Made by a program: the position numbers and the translations under genes | Shown here: positions 35,455 to 42,225 of the stretch, piece by piece | Layout of the letters: each line of letters begins with the position of its first letter | Numbering within the stretch: position 1 is the stretch's first letter | Assembly (NCBI GenBank): GCA_002427755.1 | Contig: DIYO01000009.1 | Span: 499,296 to 563,295 of the forward strand | DNA length: 64,000 nt | From: Roseivirga sp. UBA6052 | Lineage (GTDB): Bacteria; Bacteroidota; Bacteroidia; Cytophagales; Cyclobacteriaceae | Direction: 5' to 3' | Notes under the pieces: model-generated | Told to the model about the DNA's origin: nothing | Databases searched by the model: none | Seen by the model: the letters and a program-made list of their open reading frames with translations, nothing else

Positions 35455-35478
35455 AAGACTCTTAAAGGAGTCTTTTTT
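35455..35478 (+). terminator. Terminator of the 50-codon ORF
   Basis: Stem AAGACTC (35455-35461) with GAGTCTT (35468-35474), 6-base loop, then T-run to 35478. Confidence 0.85.
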
Positions 35479-35634
35479 ATTTATGCGCTCAAAATTTCCT
35501 AGTTTGGATAATAGAGTTTAGCAAAATTTCGTTGGTTAATTTTTGTATCCAAAAAACATATTAATGCTTTGCAATTCTTTGTCGCAAGATTATTTTAGCG
35601 CAACTTTTTAGTCTAACCTATAAACCCAAATATT
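35475..35634. other. Intergenic region before the DksA-like gene
   Basis: AT-rich, 160 bases. Several TTTG and TTTTTG strings are present (around 35535 and 35575), but no pair with correct -33/-7 spacing. No ORF or convincing hairpin seen. Confidence 0.4.
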
Positions 35635-36018
35635 ATGAGCCAAACAGAGAAAACAAGATATTCGGAAAGTGAACTGCAAGAATTTGAAGCGCTCATTTTG
35701 GATAAAATTAGCAAGGCTAAGAACGAGTTGAACGAACTCAAAAAGAGTTTGAATAAAGGTGGAGATTCTGGTGAAGACATTACCAATAATTCAACTAAGG
35801 TTCTTGAAGATGGCGCGGATACACTCGAGAAAGAGAATCTGAACCAGTTAGCTGCAAGACAGCAAAAGTTCATTACTAATCTTGAAAATGCGTTGATAAG
35901 AATTAAGAATGGAACTTATGGTATTTGTGTCGATACCGGCAATCTAATTTCAAAAGAAAGATTAATGGCTGTGCCTCATACTATGCACTCTATTGCGGCT
36001 AAATTGTCTAAGAAGTAA
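35635..36018 (+). CDS. DksA/TraR-family regulator with degenerate zinc finger
   Basis: A 127-residue protein of the DksA/TraR family, which reaches into the RNA-polymerase secondary channel. The coiled-coil region (about 10-95) ends with QKFITNLENALIRIKNGTYGIC. The zinc-finger shape is kept (YGIC, TGNLISKERLMAVPHT), but only the first of the four Cys remains: the others are Thr, Ser and Ala. Zinc binding is therefore unlikely. Zinc-less members are common in Bacteroidota. Its stop overlaps the scpB start by one base (TAATG), implying coupled translation. Confidence 0.85.
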   Translation: MSQTEKTRYSESELQEFEALILDKISKAKNELNELKKSLNKGGDSGEDITNNSTKVLEDGADTLEKENLNQLAARQQKFITNLENALIRIKNGTYGICVDTGNLISKERLMAVPHTMHSIAAKLSKK

Positions 36019-36602
36019 TGGACTTTCTGAGCCAGCATATCGAAGCGCTTATATTCTGTGCTCAAAAACCTATCAAACTTAAAGAAATTCAAGACTGTCT
36101 TTCTGAAATGTTCGAGGCTGAAGTACCTCAAGAACATATTGAAGAAAGCATAACGAAGCTAGAAGAAAAGTACGCTGAAGAGACAAGTTCATTCGAAGTC
36201 GTTAAGAGTGGAGGTGGATATCAATTCTTAACTAAACCAGCTTATCAAGCCAGTATAAGCATACTTCTTAAACAACAATCCAAAAAGAGATTATCTACTT
36301 CAGCTTTAGAAACACTTTCTATCATAGCTTATAAACAGCCCGTAACCAAGTCAGAAATTGAGCAAATACGGGGAGTAAACTGTGACTACGCAGTTCAAAA
36401 ATTATTAGAAAAAGAACTGGTAGAAATCAAGGGTAAGGCTGATTCAATAGGAAGACCACTTCTCTATGGAACTTCAGACCGATTCATGGACTATTTTGGC
36501 ATCAATGACATGAAGGACCTCCCAAGCCCTAAGGATTTTGCTACTAATGAAAATGAAATAGGTAATCTAGACGAAGGTTCTCAAGAAACTCCGCAAGAAT
36601 AA
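36018..36602 (+). CDS. scpB: Segregation and condensation protein B
   Basis: Winged-helix kleisin partner of the SMC-ScpAB condensin. The 194 residues carry two winged-helix domains, with HIEALIFCAQKPIKLKEI at the N-terminus and the most conserved block LSTSALETLSIIAYKQPVTKSEIEQIRGVN, then IGRPLLYGTSDRFMDYFGI. The C-terminal tail is acidic and Gln/Glu-rich. scpA is not in the window. Confidence 0.94.
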   Translation: MDFLSQHIEALIFCAQKPIKLKEIQDCLSEMFEAEVPQEHIEESITKLEEKYAEETSSFEVVKSGGGYQFLTKPAYQASISILLKQQSKKRLSTSALETLSIIAYKQPVTKSEIEQIRGVNCDYAVQKLLEKELVEIKGKADSIGRPLLYGTSDRFMDYFGINDMKDLPSPKDFATNENEIGNLDEGSQETPQE

Positions 36603-36637
36603 ATACCTTTGTGCTTCCAGTAGTGATACTGTAAGCT

Positions 36638-37429
36638 ATGAAAAACAAGAAAAGGCCCTTCAGCAAACCCAAAAAAGTCAGTTCTCCTGACTATCAATCC
36701 AAAAAGATTGTTTCATCTGAGTTAAACGAGTCTGGTATTCGTTTAAATAAATACATTGCCAATTCGGGTATCTGCTCTCGCAGAGAAGCCGATAAGCTCA
36801 TTGAAAAGGGAGAAGTACTAGTAGATGGCAAGGTAATTAAAGAGATGGGCTACAAAGTCCAACCTAATCAAGTGGTTAAATACCAAGGCAAAATCCTGAA
36901 AACCGAAAAGAAGGTCTATTTACTTCTTAACAAACCCAAAGGTTTTATTACAACCACAAATGATCCTCAGGGCAGAAAAACTGTTATGGATTTGGTCAAA
37001 AATGCTTGCGAAGAGCAAGTATTTCCTGTGGGGAGGCTAGATAGAGCAACATCTGGTTTGCTGCTTTTTACCAACGATGGAGACCTTTCGAAAAAGCTTA
37101 CACACCCATCACATAAGATTAAAAAGATCTATCAGGTTACTTTAGATAAGCCATTAACTAAGGCAGACTTTCAACAAATCATTGATGGTGTAAAGCTAGA
37201 AGATGGCATTGTCGAAGTGGACGACCTTGGCATTGTGAGTGAAGACAAAAAGGTCATAGGAATCGAAATTCATGTGGGAAAAAACCGCATTGTAAGAAGA
37301 CTCTTTGAGAATCTAGACTACAAGGTTGAAAAACTAGACAGAGTTATGTTCGGGAATCTTACCAAAAAAGACCTGCCAAGAGGCAAATACAGATTCTTAA
37401 GCGAAAAAGAGGTTTTGTGGATGAAATAA
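36638..37429 (+). CDS. rluB: RsuA/RluB-family pseudouridine synthase
   Basis: RNA pseudouridine synthase of the RsuA/RluB/E/F branch, 263 residues: Lys-rich N-terminal extension (1-30), S4 RNA-binding domain (about 33-80, RLNKYIANSGICSRREADKLI) and catalytic domain with Asp135 in VGRLDRATSGLLLFTNDGDL. KKIYQVTLDKPL and GKNRIVRRLFENLDYKVEKLDR are the typical later blocks. RluB (23S U2605) is the likeliest assignment, from the conserved scpB-rluB pairing; RsuA is an alternative. TACCTTTG at 36604-36611 is a possible internal -7 box. A 26-bp palindrome starts at its stop codon. Confidence 0.85.
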   Translation: MKNKKRPFSKPKKVSSPDYQSKKIVSSELNESGIRLNKYIANSGICSRREADKLIEKGEVLVDGKVIKEMGYKVQPNQVVKYQGKILKTEKKVYLLLNKPKGFITTTNDPQGRKTVMDLVKNACEEQVFPVGRLDRATSGLLLFTNDGDLSKKLTHPSHKIKKIYQVTLDKPLTKADFQQIIDGVKLEDGIVEVDDLGIVSEDKKVIGIEIHVGKNRIVRRLFENLDYKVEKLDRVMFGNLTKKDLPRGKYRFLSEKEVLWMK

Positions 37430-37453
37430 TTTGTTATGCATGCATAACAAATT
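37428..37453. repeat. 26-bp perfect palindrome after rluB
   Basis: Arms AATTTGTTATGCA (37428-37440) and TGCATAACAAATT (37441-37453) with no spacer; the first two bases overlap the rluB TAA. It is followed by TTTTAGC on the plus strand. It could be a terminator or a dimeric-protein binding site. Confidence 0.8.
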
Positions 37454-37494
37454 TTAGCTTACTATATTTGCAAACGATTGCTGAGGCTGAAAAC

Positions 37495-37520
37495 AAAAAA
37501 GCCTCTCGTTTGAGAGGCTT
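37495..37520 (-). terminator. Terminator of tRNA-Phe
   Basis: A perfect 9-bp stem (37499-37507 with 37512-37520), loop GTTT, A-run 37495-37500 giving U residues on the minus-strand transcript. It begins 4 bases past the tRNA 3' end. Confidence 0.9.
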
Positions 37521-37523
37521 CTG

Positions 37524-37596
37524 TGGTGCTGAGTGGATTCGAACCACCGACTCACGGATTTTCAGTCCGATGCTCTACCAACTGAGCTACAGCACC
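37524..37596 (-). tRNA. tRNA-Phe (GAA)
   Basis: A 73-nt cloverleaf on the minus strand: acceptor GGTGCTG/CAGCACC, D-arm GCTC/GAGC, anticodon loop CTGAAAA (anticodon GAA), T-arm GGTGG/CCACT with loop TTCGAAT, discriminator A. The first anticodon-stem pair (27-43) is a T-T mismatch. The CCA end is not encoded. A consensus promoter lies 13 bases upstream and a terminator 4 bases downstream. Confidence 0.95.
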
Positions 37597-37609
37597 GTAA
37601 TTGGAGGCA

Positions 37610-37639
37610 CAAAAGTATGCAAAAAGTTAAATCGTGCAA
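37610..37639 (-). promoter_or_regulatory. tRNA-Phe promoter
   Basis: Minus strand: TTG (37637-37639), 19-base spacer, TACTTTTG (37610-37617), ending 13 bases before the tRNA 5' end. Confidence 0.7.
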
Positions 37640-37694
37640 AACATTTTCAATAAATTCAAAATTGCTCTTTAAGGGTAGTTTAAAGCAATAATAG

Positions 37695-39020
37695 ATGGCC
37701 TACATATCACAAATAGCATTTTTAATTGTAGTAGCTATTGCAAGCTACTTCATCTATAAAAGAGTAACTCAAATAAGAAAGAATATCTTCCTGGGTAAGA
37801 AAGCCGAGAGGAACGATAACAAATCTGATAGGTGGCGTACCATGTTTCTGGTTGCTTTTGGGCAACAGAAAATGTTCAAGCGCATTGTTCCGGCACTACT
37901 ACACTTATTGATTTATGTAGGTTTTATCGTCATTAACTTAGAGGTACTAGAATTCGTAATAGATGGACTAGCGGGGACCCATAGAATATTTGCACCAATC
38001 TTGGGTGACTTCTACACCGTATTAATCAATGTCTTTGAGTTCTTGGCAGTAGGTGTTTTATTCTCTTGTGTAGTATTTCTCATTAGAAGAAACGTAATGA
38101 AAGTAAAGCGTTTCATAGGAGAAGAAATGAGAAAATGGCCAACATTAGATGCCAATCTCATATTAGTTATTGAAATCATACTCATGTTCGCAATTCTAAC
38201 CATGAATGCGACAGATATGCTTATTCAAGGTCAAGACGACCACTACCCTGTTACAGGCAAATTCTTCTTCAGTGGTTTTCTTGTACCATTCTTCGAAGGT
38301 ATGAGTGTAGAATCTTTAGTTCTGGTAGAAAGATTCGCTTGGTGGTTTCACATTATAGGAATTCTTGGTTTTGCCATTTACGTAACCTATTCCAAGCACT
38401 TGCACATTGCCATGGCTTTTCCAAACACTTGGTACTCCAACTTATTTGCCAAAGGCAAAATGGAGAATATGCCAGTTGTGACCAATGAAGTGAAAATGAT
38501 GCTTGGGATGCCAGCTGAAGGATCTGACGCCTCGCCTGAAGAAATTGGCAGATTCGGTGCTAAAGATGTGAATGATCTGAGCTGGGTAAACATTATGAAT
38601 GCTTACTCTTGTACGGAATGTGGAAGATGTACCTCAGAATGCCCCGCCAACCAAACTGGTAAAAAGTTATCTCCACGAAAAATCATGATGGCTACGAGAG
38701 ACCGAGCTGAAGAAGTCGGCAATAGCATAGCCAAAGGTGGAAAGGGATTAGAAGATGGCAAATCCTTACTAGGAGACTTTATAACCAAAGAAGAAATCAA
38801 TGCTTGTACCAGCTGTAATGCATGTGTAGAAGCATGTCCAGTGAATATCGATCCGCTCTCGATTATTCTTGAAATGAGAAGATATGTAGCCATGGAAGAA
38901 TCAGGCTCACCTGCTTCTTGGAATAGCATGTTCCAAAACGTTGAAACGAGTTTCTCTCCTTGGAAATTCGCGCCAACTGATAGATTTAACTGGGCAAAAG
39001 AAATTAAAGACCCTTCTTAA
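37695..39020 (+). CDS. Membrane Fe-S protein, HdrE/HdrC-like (4Fe-4S, haem-b-type membrane domain)
   Basis: A 441-residue membrane electron-transfer protein. The N-terminal half has five or six hydrophobic segments (about 4-20, 58-85, 105-130, 150-175, 215-240), with His residues (LLHLLIY, WWFHIIG, KHLHIAM) placed as in NarI/HdrE-type haem b proteins. The C-terminal half has two 4Fe-4S motifs, Cys306/309/312/316 (CTECGRCTSECP) and Cys371/374/377/381 (CTSCNACVEACP). With the next gene it forms a membrane-bound, heterodisulfide-reductase-like pair, probably passing electrons between the quinone pool and an unknown partner. Confidence 0.85.
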   Translation: MAYISQIAFLIVVAIASYFIYKRVTQIRKNIFLGKKAERNDNKSDRWRTMFLVAFGQQKMFKRIVPALLHLLIYVGFIVINLEVLEFVIDGLAGTHRIFAPILGDFYTVLINVFEFLAVGVLFSCVVFLIRRNVMKVKRFIGEEMRKWPTLDANLILVIEIILMFAILTMNATDMLIQGQDDHYPVTGKFFFSGFLVPFFEGMSVESLVLVERFAWWFHIIGILGFAIYVTYSKHLHIAMAFPNTWYSNLFAKGKMENMPVVTNEVKMMLGMPAEGSDASPEEIGRFGAKDVNDLSWVNIMNAYSCTECGRCTSECPANQTGKKLSPRKIMMATRDRAEEVGNSIAKGGKGLEDGKSLLGDFITKEEINACTSCNACVEACPVNIDPLSIILEMRRYVAMEESGSPASWNSMFQNVETSFSPWKFAPTDRFNWAKEIKDPS

Positions 39021-39031
39021 TAAACAGATAT

Positions 39032-39829
39032 ATGAGTTCAAATTTGAATCAAGTGAAGACAATGGCCAATATGATGGCCTCTGGAGAGACTCCTGAAGTG
39101 CTTTTCTGGGTAGGATGTGCCGGATCATTCGATGATCGATACAAACGTGTGACCCAATCATTTGTGAAAATCTTAAATAAAGTTGGAGTCTCATTTGCTG
39201 TTTTAGGCGAAGAAGAAACATGTACCGGAGACCCAGCAAGAAGAGCAGGGAATGAATTTTTATTTCAAATGCAGGCAATGGCTAACATTCAGGTTATGAA
39301 TGGTTATGAAGTGAAGAAAATTGTGACTGCCTGTCCTCACTGTTTCAATACGATAAAGAATGAGTACCCTGAATTAGGTGGAAATTATGAAGTGATACAC
39401 CATTCAACTTTCCTTCAGCAATTGATCAACGAAGGTAAAGTTGGCTTAGAATGTGGAGGAGAATTTAAAGGCAAAAAAATCACCTATCATGATTCCTGCT
39501 ATTTAGGCAGGGCCAACAATATTTATGAGGCGCCAAGAAAAGTATTGGAAGCACTAGATGCCGACTTAGTTGAAATGAAGAGGTGCCGAACAAAAGGCCT
39601 CTGTTGTGGAGCTGGAGGCGCTCAAATGTTTAAAGATGCCGAACCGGGCAATAAAGAGATCAACATTGAAAGAACAGAAGAAGCTTTAGCTACGGGAGCA
39701 AATGTTATCGCTGCGGCCTGCCCGTTCTGCATGACTATGATGCGAGACGGTGTAAAGAATAAGGAAAAGGAAGAATCTGTTGAGGTCTTAGATCTTGCTG
39801 AGTTAATTGCCAAAAATGAAGGTCTTTAA
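39032..39829 (+). CDS. CCG-domain (Fe-S)-binding protein, HdrB/HdrD-like
   Basis: A 265-residue soluble protein with two cysteine-rich CCG domains, as in HdrB, GlpC and LutA. The Cys positions visible are FWVGCAGSFDD, EETCTGDPARR and ACPHCF in the first half. The second half has YHDSCYLGRAN, GLCCGAGGAQMF and ACPFCMTM. Such domains bind an unusual Fe-S cluster and catalyse disulfide or alpha-hydroxyacid redox steps. It starts 11 bases after the membrane Fe-S gene, so the two form one unit. Substrate unknown. Confidence 0.85.
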   Translation: MSSNLNQVKTMANMMASGETPEVLFWVGCAGSFDDRYKRVTQSFVKILNKVGVSFAVLGEEETCTGDPARRAGNEFLFQMQAMANIQVMNGYEVKKIVTACPHCFNTIKNEYPELGGNYEVIHHSTFLQQLINEGKVGLECGGEFKGKKITYHDSCYLGRANNIYEAPRKVLEALDADLVEMKRCRTKGLCCGAGGAQMFKDAEPGNKEINIERTEEALATGANVIAAACPFCMTMMRDGVKNKEKEESVEVLDLAELIAKNEGL

Positions 39830-39851
39830 TAGACTGATTCATCTATAAAAC

Positions 39852-39878
39852 AAAAGCTCCTAAAAGGAGCTTTTTTTA
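39852..39878. terminator. Terminator between the Fe-S operon and the barrel gene
   Basis: A 9-bp stem (39852-39860 with 39866-39874), 5-base loop, T-run to 39877. A-rich on the other side, so it may serve both convergent units. Confidence 0.9.
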
Positions 39879-39881
39879 TGC

Positions 39882-40736
39882 TTAAATCTTCAAAAACACA
39901 CCTAGACTATAATTTGGGCTAGCTAATACTCTTTTACCCGAAGCTGCAAAACCTACACTTCCTGATATGCCATACCTATCATTCAAAGAATAGTTTATCT
40001 CTGGGGTAATGGCTAAGTATTCAATGTTATTAGAAAAGATGCCATTAGAAGGCGTTTCAAAGTCACTTCCATTGTTTAGAGAATTTACGCTTAACACTTT
40101 TATGGCGCCATTAATTTTTTCCGTGATTCTATGACCTACTTCAAACCCATATCTTAACTCATCACTGAAGTTTTGGCTCCTATCATTAAACGCAAGCAAA
40201 GTATTGACATATCCTTTACCACCGTTAAAGCTCCTGCTAGCTTCAACACCAAGCATAACATTTAATTCACCATCTCCCGTTTGTAAAACGCCTGTATCAC
40301 CCCCCATGTCGTTACCAAATGGTAAGCCAAAGGTCAAGGTTGCACTAACAACAATCGGCTTATTGGTTATTAATCCATACTTCACCGATAAATCGAAGTC
40401 ACCTAATGAATTGACAGCATCGCCCGGTGCCAATAAATCACCATTAGGTGTCACTTGTTCATTTAAAGTAGCTCTGGCAAAAAGAGGCATATAGCCAACA
40501 ACTCCCAACCTGTCAGTGATACCATACTCTCCGTATAAACTCGTGATATAAATACTAGCTGTAGATATATCTATAATATCTCCCGAGGGTGCGAAAAAAG
40601 CGTCAGATCTAATCGAAAACTGACTCAACTTAAAGTAGCCTCTACCCTTTGGAATTGGCCAACCTCCTCCTGCTTTCAATTGAAAGTTTGGTATGAATAA
40701 GGCTAGGCAGAATGTATATATTATGATTTTCTTCAT
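39882..40736 (-). CDS. Outer-membrane beta-barrel protein
   Basis: A 284-residue predicted barrel with a signal peptide (1-22, ...FQLKA). Strands alternate with Gly/Asn turns (GRGYFKLSQFSIRSD, IYITSLYGEYGITDRLGVVGYMPLF, FDLSVKYGLI, VSATLTFGLPFG) and the C-terminus is YSLGVFLKI. The layout resembles the MetA/phenol-degradation-type transporter barrels, but the match is general. It is 4 bases after the DM13 lipoprotein gene, so the two may act together. Function unknown. Confidence 0.7.
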   Translation of the reverse strand: MKKIIIYTFCLALFIPNFQLKAGGGWPIPKGRGYFKLSQFSIRSDAFFAPSGDIIDISTASIYITSLYGEYGITDRLGVVGYMPLFARATLNEQVTPNGDLLAPGDAVNSLGDFDLSVKYGLITNKPIVVSATLTFGLPFGNDMGGDTGVLQTGDGELNVMLGVEASRSFNGGKGYVNTLLAFNDRSQNFSDELRYGFEVGHRITEKINGAIKVLSVNSLNNGSDFETPSNGIFSNNIEYLAITPEINYSLNDRYGISGSVGFAASGKRVLASPNYSLGVFLKI

Positions 40737-40740
40737 GTCT

Positions 40741-41418
40741 TTAATTGCTTAATTCTCCTGTTCCAAAAGCTACTCCAAATGGCTTACAGTAAACCAAAAC
40801 ATGATTGTACGTATCTAAATTGACGTTAGGATCAGAGATAGTGTAGGTTTGTTCGCCAGAGTTAGACTGTAGGTTCCCCAACTCAATACCTCCGTTAACA
40901 CGAGAAGGAGAATTGCTTAGATATACAAATAAGCCAGGACCATTACTTGATCTGAAATTATCACCAAAAGTCAAGGTCAAACCATTATCAATTTCAGCAA
41001 GTGTGAAATCTCCTTCTACACTATAATTATTAACTCCACTGAACTGTCCTACTCTTTCAGGAGAACCTAACTCTGTAACATTCGAGGCAATCAATTCAAC
41101 AGAATCTCGTGTGCCATTTGCAGTGGCAATAATAAAGACCTCACCAAAATCAACAGCGGTAGCGACTCCAGTTGAATTATCTATGGATACGATACTTTCA
41201 TCTGTGGATTCCCAACTAACGGGAGAATCATCCATCACTCCAACTTCATTAAAAAAATCAGCCTCAAACTGAAAGCTTTCCCCTATCGCCAAACTGATTA
41301 TTCGACTTGATATATTGAGCTGATCAACAGCAATATCTTCAACAATATCGGTACCAATGCAACCGGCAACCAATAAGCTCAACAAGACTAGAGGGCTTAA
41401 AAAATTGAATCTTTTCAT
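40741..41418 (-). CDS. Lipoprotein with Big2-like Ig and DM13 domains
   Basis: A 225-residue envelope lipoprotein (lipobox LVAGC, Cys20). Residues about 28-112 form a bacterial Ig-like Big2 domain (SFQFEADFF, SWESTDESIVSIDNSTGVATAV). Residues about 120-225 resemble the DM13 domain: VGQFSGVNNYSVEGDFTLAE, GPGLFVYLSNS and the final VLVYCKPFGVAFGTGEL with the conserved Cys. DM13 has been proposed to act in redox or adhesion; neither is established. It is transcribed ahead of the barrel gene. Confidence 0.8.
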   Translation of the reverse strand: MKRFNFLSPLVLLSLLVAGCIGTDIVEDIAVDQLNISSRIISLAIGESFQFEADFFNEVGVMDDSPVSWESTDESIVSIDNSTGVATAVDFGEVFIIATANGTRDSVELIASNVTELGSPERVGQFSGVNNYSVEGDFTLAEIDNGLTLTFGDNFRSSNGPGLFVYLSNSPSRVNGGIELGNLQSNSGEQTYTISDPNVNLDTYNHVLVYCKPFGVAFGTGELSN

Positions 41419-41702
41419 ACAGTCTGATTTAATAATTGTTCATTCCCATTTGAGCTACAACAGCAGGTCAAAGTATCTTTCAGATGAACTATTAAACCGA
41501 AACGACCAGATAAAGGTGTCAACGAAAACCCAACAAGAGACAACTAGACGACAATTGCTATGGAATAGCTTGAATAAGGAGAGTCAGACTATCGTTCAGT
41601 AGATGTTAAAGCAACCAGACCCAAGAATTAAAGGTGATGATTTTTGGTTGCTTGAAGTATCTAGACGAACTTTGAATGTATCTATCTAGTTTATCAATTG
41701 AC
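41419..41702. other. Divergent intergenic region
   Basis: About 284 bases between the DM13 lipoprotein and the next gene. It holds a long-range inverted repeat, AAGCAACCA (41609-41617) and TGGTTGCTT (41645-41653), 27-base loop, and a near-consensus promoter at 41643-41674. An open frame at 41357-41602 overlaps the DM13 gene antisense and has no family features. Confidence 0.4.
41643..41674 (+). promoter_or_regulatory. Candidate promoter of the 41703 gene
   Basis: TTTG (41643-41646), 20-base spacer, GAACTTTG (41667-41674), one mismatch to TAnnTTTG. The predicted start site (near 41680) lies after the ATG at 41676, which favours the ATG at 41703. Confidence 0.5.
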
Positions 41703-42206
41703 ATGGTTAAGAACTTTGATGAATTATCAGACCAATCCCGACTCTGGATTTACCAGAGCAACAGGGCGCTTACAGCAGAAGACGTAAGTGATATTGAGGA
41801 GAAAGCAGCATCATTTATATCTGGTTGGGCGGCTCATGGCCAAGATCTATTGGCATCAGCCATAGTAATGCATAACCACTTTTTGATAATAGCTGCAGAC
41901 GAAAATTTCAATATGGCTAGCGGTTGCTCAATCGATAGTCAATTTCGATTTGTTCAAGATCTGGGTAAAGCAATGGATATTGATTTCTTCAATAGATTGA
42001 ATATTGCTTTTCTATTACAAGACCAGGTCGAACTAATTCCAATGTCAGCAATCAAACAGAACATTGAAGAAGGTAACATTACGGCAGATTCAACGTTTTT
42101 TGATAACAATCTCCAAACTAAAGGAGACTTAAGAGTAAAGTGGTTAAAAAATGCTAGCGATAGTTGGCTTTCACGATACTTTAGAACTCAAAACAGCGTA
42201 ATATAA
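41703..42206 (+). CDS. Conserved Bacteroidota protein of unknown function
   Basis: A 167-residue cytoplasmic protein (176 if begun at 41676). It has no signal peptide or membrane segment. Distinct stretches are DQSRLWIYQSNRALTAEDV, ISGWAAHGQDLLAS and NMASGCSIDSQFRFVQDLG, ending in WLSRYF. I recall similar Bacteroidota proteins carried in databases as 'ABC transporter ATPase', but no Walker motif is present, so that name would be wrong. It lies 19 bases before the PorE-like gene in the same direction. Confidence 0.7.
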   Translation: MVKNFDELSDQSRLWIYQSNRALTAEDVSDIEEKAASFISGWAAHGQDLLASAIVMHNHFLIIAADENFNMASGCSIDSQFRFVQDLGKAMDIDFFNRLNIAFLLQDQVELIPMSAIKQNIEEGNITADSTFFDNNLQTKGDLRVKWLKNASDSWLSRYFRTQNSVI

Positions 42207-42225
42207 AGTAGCCGAAATTCAGCTA

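Noticed and set aside
37417..37653. 78-codon plus-strand frame across tRNA-Phe
   Set aside because: It runs through the tRNA gene, its promoter and its terminator on the opposite strand.
41357..41602. 81-codon plus-strand frame overlapping the DM13 gene
   Set aside because: Half of it is antisense to a clear gene, no family features, and no promoter.
41703..42206. ABC transporter ATPase
   Set aside because: Homologues may carry that label, but no Walker A, Walker B or signature motif can be found.
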